From Calditrichota bacterium (GTDB lineage Bacteria; Calditrichota; Calditrichia; RBG-13-44-9; J075): a DNA stretch of 13,219 nt. The stretch spans positions 1-13,219 of the forward strand of contig JAJRYW010000308.1 in assembly GCA_024275555.1 (NCBI GenBank), given 5' to 3'. Every line of letters starts with the position of its first letter. Positions within the stretch are counted from its first letter, which is position 1. Made by a program: the position numbers and the translations under genes. Of the stretch, positions 1-7,112 are shown piece by piece. Under the pieces are notes generated by a model. That model was given only the letters and a program-made list of their open reading frames with translations. It made no database searches and was not told the DNA's origin.

Positions 1-1685
1 ACATCCACAACCGGATAGCCGGCCAGAATCCCGTTTTTGAGCGCTTCTTCGACGCCGGCTTTGACCGCGGGGATAAATTCCCGGGGAACCACGCCGCCCA
101 CAATTTTATCGACAAACTCGAAGCCTTTGCCTTTTTCATTCGGCTCGACCTCCAGGTAAACATGGCCGTACTGCCCGCGGCCGCCGCTCTGACGAACAAA
201 CTTGCCTTCTACCTTCACATGGCGGGTGATTGTTTCCTTATAAGCCACCTGGGGACGGCCAACCCGCGCATCAACTTTAAATTCACGTAGGAGCCGGTCA
301 ATAATAATTTCCAGGTGCAGTTCGCCCATTCCGCTGATCAGGGTTTGCCCGGTTTCTTCTTCGGTGCGCACCCGGAAGGTGGGGTCTTCATCGCTCAATT
401 TTGCCAGGGATTGGCTCAGCTTTTCGGCGTCGGCTTTGGTTTTGGGCTCAATGGCCACGGAAATCACCGGCTCGGGAAAGTGCATCGATTCCAGGATAAC
501 CGGTTTATCGCTGTCACACAAGGTATGCCCGGTGCGGGTATGCTTTAAGCCTACCGCGGCGACGATATCGCCGGTATAGACTTGATCGATATCTTCCCGG
601 GAGTTGGCGTGCATCCGCAGGATACGGCCAAGACGTTCTTTTTTCTCGGAAATACTATTGTAGATGTAGCTGCCCGATTTGGCGGTGCCGCTGTAAACCC
701 GGAAGTAGGTCAGTTTACCCACATATGGGTCGGCCATAATTTTAAAGGCCAGCGCGGTAAAAGGAGCGTCATCGGAGGTAACTCGTTCAACTTCTTTGCC
801 GGAGCGGGGGTCAATGCCATGTATGGGGGGAACATCCAACGGAGAGGGCAGGTAATCAATAACGGCGTCGAGTAAGCGCTGCACTCCTTTATTCTTAAAG
901 GCGGAGCCCAGCAACACCGGCACAATTTTGTTGGCAATGGTTCCTTTGCGAATAGCTGCCTGAATTTCTTCCGCGGCAACCTCTTCCCCATCCAGGTATT
1001 TCTCCATCAGTTGATCATCAAATTCGGCGGCGGTTTCGATCAATTTGGTATGATATTCATCGGCTTTTTCCTGGAGGTCCCGGGGAATATTTTCCTCGAA
1101 AATCTGCATTCCCAGGGAGGTTTCATCAAACACCGCCGCACGCATGTGCACCAGGTCAATCAACCCGGTAAACATATCGCCGTCTCCAATGGGAATTTGC
1201 AGGGCCACCGGATGGGCGCCCAAACGAACTTTAATCATTTCTAAAACGTTGTAAAAATCCGCTCCGACCCGGTCCATCTTATTTACAAAGGCAATCCGGG
1301 GCACGCCATATTTATCGGCCTGCCGCCACACGGTTTCCGATTGGGGCTCCACACCGCCAACGGCGCAAAAGAGAGCAACCGCGCCATCCAACACCCGCAG
1401 GGAACGCTCTACTTCCGCAGTAAAATCCACGTGGCCGGGCGTATCTATAATGTTGATGCGATGATCCTGCCAGAAACAGGTGGTCGCGGCAGAGGTGATG
1501 GTGATCCCGCGCTCTTTTTCCTGCTCCATCCAATCCATGGTAGCGGAACCTTCATGCACCTCGCCCATGCGATGTAATTTACCGGTATAAAACAGCACCC
1601 GTTCGGTGGTGGTGGTTTTTCCGGCGTCGATATGGGCCATGATGCCAATGTTTCTGGTTTTTTCTAAAGGATACTTCTTAGCCAT
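1..1685 (-). CDS. fusA: Elongation factor G, 5' part (partial; C-terminus beyond window edge)
   Basis: This is the translocase GTPase that moves tRNAs and mRNA through the ribosome after peptide transfer and also helps split the ribosome during recycling. I translated the frame from an ATG at 1685 to the window edge: 561 codons with no stop or frameshift. The G domain shows the P-loop AHIDAGKT (residues 17-24), the switch-I RGITI (59-63), DTPGH (81-85, catalytic His85) and NKMD (135-138). Domains II and III follow. Domain IV begins near residue 480, with RQSGGRGQYGHV at 498-509. EF-G is usually about 700 residues, so roughly 140 are missing, including the domain IV tip and domain V. It lies 30 bases after rpsG. 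The ribosome binding site is weak (an AGG about 11 bases before the ATG), so coupling to rpsG translation is possible. The strong motif set and str-type context make the call secure. Confidence 0.98.
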   Translation of the reverse strand, partial: MAKKYPLEKTRNIGIMAHIDAGKTTTTERVLFYTGKLHRMGEVHEGSATMDWMEQEKERGITITSAATTCFWQDHRINIIDTPGHVDFTAEVERSLRVLDGAVALFCAVGGVEPQSETVWRQADKYGVPRIAFVNKMDRVGADFYNVLEMIKVRLGAHPVALQIPIGDGDMFTGLIDLVHMRAAVFDETSLGMQIFEENIPRDLQEKADEYHTKLIETAAEFDDQLMEKYLDGEEVAAEEIQAAIRKGTIANKIVPVLLGSAFKNKGVQRLLDAVIDYLPSPLDVPPIHGIDPRSGKEVERVTSDDAPFTALAFKIMADPYVGKLTYFRVYSGTAKSGSYIYNSISEKKERLGRILRMHANSREDIDQVYTGDIVAAVGLKHTRTGHTLCDSDKPVILESMHFPEPVISVAIEPKTKADAEKLSQSLAKLSDEDPTFRVRTEEETGQTLISGMGELHLEIIIDRLLREFKVDARVGRPQVAYKETITRHVKVEGKFVRQSGGRGQYGHVYLEVEPNEKGKGFEFVDKIVGGVVPREFIPAVKAGVEEALKNGILAGYPVVD

Positions 1686-1715
1686 AATAATTAAAACCTA
1701 ACTTCCTATATCTTT

Positions 1716-2183
1716 TTACCAGCGGAAATGAGCAAATGCTTTGTTTGCTTCCGCCATCTTATGAGTATCTTCACGTTTTTTAACTGCGGAACCTTCCCCT
1801 TTGGAGGCGGCCATGATTTCATTGGCCAGGCGTTCGGCCATGGTGGCCTCGGAGCGGTTCCGGGAGTAAGTTACCAGCCAGCGGATCGCCAAAGAACGGC
1901 GGCGTTTATCCCGCACTTCCACCGGCACTTGATAGGTGGCCCCGCCGACCCGGCGAGAACGCACTTCCAGCATAGGAGAGACATTCTCCATCGCTTTTTG
2001 AAACACTTCCAATGGATCTTTTTTCATCTTTGCCTCGACCAGATCCATGGCGCTATAAAAAATCTTTTCGGCTTTACTGCGTTTCCCTTTCAACATCAGC
2101 CCGTTGATAAATTTGCTCACAAGCTCGCTATGATACTTGGGATCGGGCAATACTTTTCTTTCCGGCGCTTTACGACGTCTCAT
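1716..2183 (-). CDS. rpsG: 30S ribosomal protein S7
   Basis: S7 is a primary 16S rRNA-binding protein that starts assembly of the 30S head and lines the E site and mRNA exit. The 155-residue protein starts with the family hallmark MRRRKAPERKVLPDPKY and ends in AFAHFRW. The central stretch around SRRVGGATYQVPVEV is the conserved rRNA-binding region. The length matches the common bacterial form. The ATG at 2183 is preceded by a GAGG about 8 bases upstream. It sits only 20 bases after rpsL and 30 bases before fusA, the usual str-operon order. In E. coli S7 represses its own operon by binding a longer rpsL-rpsG spacer; the 20-base spacer here has no room for that element. Confidence 0.98.
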   Translation of the reverse strand: MRRRKAPERKVLPDPKYHSELVSKFINGLMLKGKRSKAEKIFYSAMDLVEAKMKKDPLEVFQKAMENVSPMLEVRSRRVGGATYQVPVEVRDKRRRSLAIRWLVTYSRNRSEATMAERLANEIMAASKGEGSAVKKREDTHKMAEANKAFAHFRW

Positions 2184-2203
2184 TCTTAAACCTCAATCGA
2201 TGT

Positions 2204-2578
2204 TTATTTCTTAGGCCGTTTGGTACCATACTTGGAGCGGCTTTGCATACGGTCTGCCACCCCGCTGGTATCCAGGGTTCCCCGGATAATGTGATAGCGA
2301 ACCCCGGGTAAATCTTTTACGCGGCCGCCTCGAATCATGACAATTGAGTGCTCCTGAAGATTGTGCCCTTCACCGGGAATGTAGGCTGTTACTTCCATTC
2401 CATTGGTTAAGCGGACACGAGCTACCTTACGCAAAGCAGAATTCGGCTTCTTGGGCGTGGTGGTATAGACACGAGTACAAACACCGCGCTTTTGAGGACA
2501 CTCCCCCAATGCAGGCGCTTTGTTCTTCTTTACAACTTGCTTCCTTCCGGAACGAATCAATTGATTAATAGTCGGCAA
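2204..2578 (-). CDS. rpsL: 30S ribosomal protein S12 (TTG start)
   Basis: S12 sits at the 30S decoding centre and controls accuracy; it is the classical streptomycin-resistance locus. I chose the TTG at 2578 because it gives 124 residues, the same length as E. coli S12. It places the family N-terminus (PTINQLIR) at residue 2, and AAGGAG (2585-2590) lies 6 bases upstream. A longer reading from a TTG at 2641 would add 21 unrelated residues, has no ribosome binding site and starts upstream of the predicted -10 box. Conserved segments CPQKRGVCTRVYTTTPKKPNS (27 onward, split here as CPQKRGVC and TPKKPNS) and GRVKDLPGVRYH are present. Lys43 and Lys88, where streptomycin-resistance changes occur, are the sensitive-type residues. 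Asp89 matches the residue methylthiolated by RimO. rpsG follows after 20 bases. The gene follows a 191-base spacer with its own likely promoter. Confidence 0.97.
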   Translation of the reverse strand: MPTINQLIRSGRKQVVKKNKAPALGECPQKRGVCTRVYTTTPKKPNSALRKVARVRLTNGMEVTAYIPGEGHNLQEHSIVMIRGGRVKDLPGVRYHIIRGTLDTSGVADRMQSRSKYGTKRPKK

Positions 2579-2584
2579 TGTTCT

Positions 2585-2590
2585 CTCCTT
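2585..2590 (-). promoter_or_regulatory. Ribosome binding site deciding the rpsL TTG start
   Basis: On the minus strand this reads AAGGAG, six bases before the TTG at 2578-2576. It is the only good Shine-Dalgarno match near the conserved S12 N-terminus and is the main sequence evidence for starting rpsL at TTG. Confidence 0.85.
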
Positions 2591-2625
2591 TACTGCCTTG
2601 TTTACCCAAAAAATCACAGACTCAC

Positions 2626-2654
2626 AAGATAATGCAGACAACCATTTTTGTCAA
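2626..2654 (-). promoter_or_regulatory. Predicted sigma-70-type promoter for rpsL-rpsG-fusA
   Basis: On the minus strand a perfect -35 box TTGACA (2654-2649) is followed by a 17-base spacer and a -10 box TATCTT (2631-2626), which matches four of six consensus positions. Transcription would start near 2619-2618, giving a leader of about 40 bases that contains the rpsL ribosome binding site. The optimal spacing and its position in the longest spacer of the window support it. It is a prediction from sequence; read-through from rpoC could also supply these genes. Confidence 0.7.
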
Positions 2655-2678
2655 CTTCATTTTATTTTTTCCCGTCTC

Positions 2679-2697
2679 AAAAAGTGCGGAAAACCGC
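2679..2697 (-). terminator. Weak intrinsic terminator candidate after rpoC
   Basis: The minus strand reads GCGG-UUUU-CCGC (2697-2686), then AC and five U residues (2683-2679). The GC core is only 4 bp. It could be extended through a 2x2 internal loop by pairing the upstream A-rich run with the U run. It lies about 75 bases after the rpoC stop and 25 bases before the rpsL -35 box, where a terminator would separate the two transcription units. The short stem makes it at best a partial terminator. Confidence 0.35.
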
Positions 2698-2709
2698 TTC
2701 TTTTTTCTG

Positions 2710-2756
2710 CCCGGGGGTGTTTCGAGGCCCATTCCCCGGGTTTTGTCGCTTCGGGG
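2710..2756 (-). other. GC-rich competing hairpins in the rpoC 3' untranslated region
   Basis: Three segments can pair in two exclusive ways on the minus strand. CCCCG (2756-2752) can pair with the CGGGG part of CCCGGGG (2740-2734). The same CCCGGGG can instead pair over 7 bp, all G-C, with CCCCGGG (2716-2710) across a 17-base loop. No U run follows directly on the minus strand (it is A-rich), so this is not a classical terminator. It could protect the rpoC mRNA 3' end, assist the weak hairpin downstream, or act as a pause or processing site. Function unknown. Confidence 0.4.
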
Positions 2757-2769
2757 CGTTTACCGGCAA

Positions 2770-5700
2770 TTATTCAACCGGCACTTTCTTCGGAACCTCC
2801 TGCTCCTCGTCGGATTGCTCTTTGTGCTCCACACGCAATTTCAGATAACGGGGCAACCCGGTGCCGGCGGGAATCAGGTTTCCTACAATCACGTTTTCTT
2901 TTAATCCGTAGAGATTGTCCACCTTTCCGGCCACCGCCGCGTCGGTCAAGACCCGGGTGGTTTCCTGGAAGGAGGCCGCAGAGACAAAACTGTCCGTAGT
3001 TAAGGACGCCTGGGTAATACCCAGCAGAATCGGTTCTGCTGTCGCCGGCTCGGCCGGGCGGGCCTGGGCCAGTTCCTTCTCGCTCTTCTCTAACTGCCGG
3101 TTGGTGTACTCGAACTTCATCCGTTCCACGGCCTGGTTCAGTTTAAAACGAGAATCGCCCACTTCAGTGATAATCACTTTATTGCGGATCTTCTCATTCT
3201 CTTCTTTGAAGATGAACTTGTTGACCGTATCGCCTTCCAGGAAGTGGGTGTCGCCCGGATCAATCACTTTGACCCGCTGCATCATCTGACGCACAATTAC
3301 TTCGATATGCTTGTCGTTGATCCGCACCCCCTGAAGACGATAGACTTCCTGAATTTCGTCTACCAGGTATTCCTGAACTTTATTGGGCCCCAGAATCTGG
3401 AGAATATCCTGCGGGGAGATCGAACCGTCGGTGAGCATTTCCCCGGCGCGGATATAGTCCCCGTGGTGCACCAAGACGTGCTTACTGTAGGGCACATTAT
3501 ATTTTTTCTCTTCCATGCTGCCTTCGACGGTAATTTCACGAATCCCGCGTTTAATCGGGCCAAAGTGCACGATGCCGTCGATTTCGCTGACCACCGCCTG
3601 CTCCTTGGGCTTACGGGCTTCGAACAACTCCGCCACCCGGGGAAGACCGCCGGTAATATCGCGGGTTTTCCCGATTTCCCGGGGAATCTTGGCCAGGGCC
3701 TGCCCGGCCACAACTTTTTCATTATCATTAACTAAGATATGCGCTTTGACCGGGAGAATGTAATTGGCAATGGCTTCACCTTCTTCGTTCACCACCGCCA
3801 GGTAAGGACTTAAATTCTTATTACGCGATTCAATAATTACCCGTTGTTTTTGCAGAGTTTGCTCATCCAGTTCTTCATGAGCCGTCACATTCTCGACGAT
3901 GTCCACGTAGCGAACCCAGCCGCCCTCTTCGGTGATAATTACCGATGAGTAGGGATCCCACTCGAACAAGATAGTACCGCGTTCGACTTCTGCGCCATCT
4001 TTCACTTCTACCTTGGCGCCGTAGGGCACGGTGTAGTTGATAAGAGAACGGTCTTTTTCATCGACGATATGTAGTTTACCGTTCCGGCCCACCGCAACAT
4101 CGGTGGTTATCTCTTCCCCGTCTTCGGTATAGGTTGTTTCAAGCGTACGCAATTCTTCATACTTAACCTTGCCGGCAAAACGGGAAACGATTTCCGACTG
4201 GGCGGCAATACGTCCTGCGGTGCCGCCGATATGGAAGGTGCGCAAGGTTAACTGGGTGCCCGGCTCGCCGATACTCTGGGCGGCCATCACTCCCACCGCT
4301 TCGCCGATATCGACCATGCGGCCGGTAGCAAGGTTGCGGCCGTAGCACAGGGCGCAGACGCCCCGGGGCGTTTCACAGGTTAACACCGAGCGAATTTTAA
4401 TACTTTCCACCGCGGATTCATCAAGCTGGGCTGCGGTGTCTTCATCAATCACATACCCTGCTTTAATAAGCAATTCGCCGCTAATGGGGTCGTAGACATC
4501 ATCGACGGCGGTGCGGCCCAGAATCCGGTCAGAGAGCGGCTCGATCACTTTTTCGCCCTCTTTGATCGGAGAGGTTTCCAGCCCCAGAATGGTGCCGCAG
4601 TCATATTCATTAATCATCACATCCTGGGCGACATCGACCAGGCGGCGGGTTAAGTAACCGGCGTCGGCCGTTTTAAGCGCGGTATCGGCCAGACCTTTGC
4701 GAGCGCCGTGGGTAGAGATGAAATACTCCTGCACGGTCAGCCCTTCAAAGAAATTCGCCGTAATCGGGTTTTCGATAATCTCCCCGGTTTGACCGGTCAG
4801 GGTCTTTTGCGGTTTGGCCATCAGTCCCCGCATTCCGGCCAACTGGCGGATCTGCTCGCGGCTGCCCCGGGCGCCGGAATTGGACATCATATAAAGAGAG
4901 TTAAAACCGTCCCGGTGGTCTTGCAGCAATTTGAACAATTCACTGGAAACCAGGTCAGTGACCCGGGTCCAAATGTCGATCACTTTATTATAGCGTTCAC
5001 CATCGGTGATGAAGCCCATGCGGTATTGCTCTTCCAGCATCCGCACTTCTTCGTATGCTTTATCAATAAATTTATACTTATTTTTCGGAATCACGATATC
5101 ATCCAGGCCGATACTGGTGCCGGCTAAAGTTGCAAAACGGAAACCCAATTCTTTCAGGGCGTCCAGGAATTCCACTGTGCGCAGGTTGCCTTTTTCCAGC
5201 ATCACTTCGTTTACCAGTTGTTCCAGGGCTTTTTTGGTCATAACATCGTTGACAAAATCCATGTCTTCCGGCATAATCTGGTTAAAGAGCACCCGGCCAA
5301 CCGTGGTGTCGATAAGTTCTCCCCGGTAACGCACTTTAATTTTGGCGTGGAGTTCTACTTTTTTATCATTATAGGCAATGATGACTTCCTGCGGAGAAGA
5401 GAAAATTTTTCCTTCTCCCTGGCATCCGTCTCTTTCCTTGGTGATGAAGTAGCTGCCCAAAACCATATCCTGAGAGGGGATGGCCAGGGGGCGGCCGCTG
5501 GCCGGAGAAAGAATGTTGTGCGAAGCCAGCATCAGCATACGCGCTTCCATTTGCGCCTCGAAACTCAACGGCACGTGTACCGCCATCTGGTCGCCGTCAA
5601 AGTCGGCGTTAAAGGCGGCGCAAACCAGCGGGTGAATTTCCAGTGCTTTTCCTTCGATCAGCACCGGCTGAAAGGCCTGAATCCCCAAACGGTGCAGGGT

Positions 5701-7008
5701 CGGGGCGCGGTTCAGCATCACCGGATGGTCGTTGACAATGTCTTCCAGGATTTCAAAGACAACCGCATCACGTTTATCCACAAAGCGTTTGGCGCTTTTT
5801 ACGGTCTTTACAATTTTACGATCCTGCAATTTGCGGATGATGAACGGCTTAAACAGTTCCACCGCCATCTCTTTGGGCAAACCGCATTCATATAGCTTTA
5901 GCTTCGGCCCGACGACAACCACGCTACGCCCGGAGTAGTCGACGCGTTTACCAAGCAAGTTCAAACGGAAGCGCCCTTGCTTGCCGCGCAACATATCGGA
6001 AAGCGACTTGAGGGGGCGGTTTCCATCGCTGCGTACTGCGGTGGTGCGCTTGGTGTTGTCGAACAAGGCGTCCACGGACTCCTGGAGCATCCGCTTTTCG
6101 TTACGCAGGATAACTTCCGGCGCGCGGATATCCATCAGTTTTTTCAAACGATTGTTGCGGATAATCACCCGGCGATAGAGGTCGTTCAGGTCGCTGGTGG
6201 CAAAACGGCCGCCTTCCAGGGGAACCAGGGGCCGCAGTTCCGGGGGAATAACCGGGATGACGTCCAGCACCATCCATTCCGGTTTGTTTTTATACTCGCC
6301 GTTTTCTTTAGTGCGGAAGGCCTCCACAACTTTCAGGCGCTTCAGCGCATCATGTTTTTTCTGCTGGGATTTTTCCGTTTTCAGGGCGTTGCGCAACTCA
6401 TTGGACAATACTTCCACATCAAGGCGGCGCAGCATCTCCCGGATGGCTTCCCCGCCCATCCCGGCAACAAATTTATCGGGATGGTCATCGGAAAGATCGC
6501 GCTCGTCCGGGCTCAGGGAATCGACAATCTCCATGTATTCGTCTTCTAAAATCAGGTCGCCGGCCTTATGCCCGGTATTTCCCGGTTGGATAACCACATA
6601 AGCTTCGTAGTAAATAATCTTTTCCAGATTCTTGGGAGCAATGTTGAGCAGGTAACCGATTTTGGTAGGCGTGGAACGGAAATACCAGATATGTACAATC
6701 GGCACGGCCAGGCTAATATGGCCCATCCGTTCCCGGCGGACACTCTTGGTCGTTACTTCCACCCCACAGCGGTCGCAGATAATGCCTTTATAACGGATGC
6801 GCTTATACTTACCGCAATGGCATTCCCAATCTTTTACCGGGCCAAAGATTTTCTCGCAGAACAAGCCGTCTTTTTCCGGTTTAAAAGATCGGTAATTAAT
6901 GGTCTCCGGTTTGGTGACCTCCCCAAAGCTTTTTTCTAAGATTGCATTGGGCGAAGCCAAACCGATGGAAATTTTGGAAATTTGACCTTTGACCGAATAA
7001 GCATCCAA
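2770..7008 (-). CDS. rpoC: DNA-directed RNA polymerase subunit beta' (TTG start)
   Basis: This is the largest core RNA polymerase subunit; it supplies the catalytic magnesium site, the clamp and the trigger loop. The 1412-residue protein shows the N-terminal zinc site (Cys63, Cys65, Cys78, Cys81) and the active-site NADFDGD with Asp469, Asp471 and Asp473. The bridge helix spans about 761-795, and the second zinc site is Cys804, Cys878, Cys885 and Cys888. The trigger loop lies around 908-926 (His926; Leu922 where E. coli has Met932). About 185 residues (roughly 930-1115) split the trigger-loop region before ITGGLPRVAELFEAR, matching the SI3 insert of the E. coli protein. The C-terminus keeps NLIPAGTG and ends in a charged tail. 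The start is a TTG with AAGGAG 9 bases upstream; no in-frame ATG lies near. rpoB is 104 bases upstream, and rpsL follows after 191 bases. Confidence 0.99.
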   Translation of the reverse strand: MDAYSVKGQISKISIGLASPNAILEKSFGEVTKPETINYRSFKPEKDGLFCEKIFGPVKDWECHCGKYKRIRYKGIICDRCGVEVTTKSVRRERMGHISLAVPIVHIWYFRSTPTKIGYLLNIAPKNLEKIIYYEAYVVIQPGNTGHKAGDLILEDEYMEIVDSLSPDERDLSDDHPDKFVAGMGGEAIREMLRRLDVEVLSNELRNALKTEKSQQKKHDALKRLKVVEAFRTKENGEYKNKPEWMVLDVIPVIPPELRPLVPLEGGRFATSDLNDLYRRVIIRNNRLKKLMDIRAPEVILRNEKRMLQESVDALFDNTKRTTAVRSDGNRPLKSLSDMLRGKQGRFRLNLLGKRVDYSGRSVVVVGPKLKLYECGLPKEMAVELFKPFIIRKLQDRKIVKTVKSAKRFVDKRDAVVFEILEDIVNDHPVMLNRAPTLHRLGIQAFQPVLIEGKALEIHPLVCAAFNADFDGDQMAVHVPLSFEAQMEARMLMLASHNILSPASGRPLAIPSQDMVLGSYFITKERDGCQGEGKIFSSPQEVIIAYNDKKVELHAKIKVRYRGELIDTTVGRVLFNQIMPEDMDFVNDVMTKKALEQLVNEVMLEKGNLRTVEFLDALKELGFRFATLAGTSIGLDDIVIPKNKYKFIDKAYEEVRMLEEQYRMGFITDGERYNKVIDIWTRVTDLVSSELFKLLQDHRDGFNSLYMMSNSGARGSREQIRQLAGMRGLMAKPQKTLTGQTGEIIENPITANFFEGLTVQEYFISTHGARKGLADTALKTADAGYLTRRLVDVAQDVMINEYDCGTILGLETSPIKEGEKVIEPLSDRILGRTAVDDVYDPISGELLIKAGYVIDEDTAAQLDESAVESIKIRSVLTCETPRGVCALCYGRNLATGRMVDIGEAVGVMAAQSIGEPGTQLTLRTFHIGGTAGRIAAQSEIVSRFAGKVKYEELRTLETTYTEDGEEITTDVAVGRNGKLHIVDEKDRSLINYTVPYGAKVEVKDGAEVERGTILFEWDPYSSVIITEEGGWVRYVDIVENVTAHEELDEQTLQKQRVIIESRNKNLSPYLAVVNEEGEAIANYILPVKAHILVNDNEKVVAGQALAKIPREIGKTRDITGGLPRVAELFEARKPKEQAVVSEIDGIVHFGPIKRGIREITVEGSMEEKKYNVPYSKHVLVHHGDYIRAGEMLTDGSISPQDILQILGPNKVQEYLVDEIQEVYRLQGVRINDKHIEVIVRQMMQRVKVIDPGDTHFLEGDTVNKFIFKEENEKIRNKVIITEVGDSRFKLNQAVERMKFEYTNRQLEKSEKELAQARPAEPATAEPILLGITQASLTTDSFVSAASFQETTRVLTDAAVAGKVDNLYGLKENVIVGNLIPAGTGLPRYLKLRVEHKEQSDEEQEVPKKVPVE

Positions 7009-7017
7009 ATTGTATCA

Positions 7018-7023
7018 CTCCTT
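7018..7023 (-). promoter_or_regulatory. Ribosome binding site deciding the rpoC TTG start
   Basis: The minus strand reads AAGGAG nine bases before the TTG at 7008-7006. An ATG four bases further in (7004-7002) is out of frame and opens only a 22-codon reading, so the TTG is the start that gives the conserved beta' N-terminus. Confidence 0.85.
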
Positions 7024-7032
7024 TATTATTTT

Positions 7033-7061
7033 ATTTGCTCAAGGCGCGCTTTTTCAGCGCA
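7033..7061 (-). other. rpoB-rpoC spacer with a small inverted repeat
   Basis: The 104-base spacer between rpoB and rpoC holds no gene. Its one visible structure is a GCGC-TGAAAAA-GCGC inverted repeat on the minus strand, whose T-rich upstream flank could alternatively pair with the A run in the loop. No U run follows, so it is not a terminator, and I see no promoter. It may be an mRNA processing or stability element, or chance. Confidence 0.25.
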
Positions 7062-7112
7062 AAAACGGCCCCCAGAGTTTCGAGAGCCATTTCAGACAAG
7101 ATTGAAGCATGA

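Noticed and set aside
1728..2189. A 153-codon plus-strand frame mirroring rpsG almost end to end
   Set aside because: Its extent simply mirrors rpsG, and the protein has no recognisable features.
2579..2641. Possible 21-residue N-terminal extension of S12 from a TTG at 2641
   Set aside because: No ribosome binding site, no similarity to S12, and the codon lies between the predicted -35 and -10 boxes, so the main transcript would not contain it.
2710..2745. The GC-rich hairpin after rpoC read as a plus-strand terminator (it is followed by tttt on the plus strand)
   Set aside because: No gene on the plus strand ends here, and the T run is short and interrupted.
2754..2780. Direct repeat TGCCGGT flanking the rpoC stop codon
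   Set aside because: Two 7-base copies in a GC-rich stretch are easily chance; no target-site duplication or element lies between them.
5218..6549. Long plus-strand frames (225 and 190 codons) opposite rpoC
   Set aside because: Antisense shadows of highly conserved rpoC segments, including the catalytic NADFDGD region.
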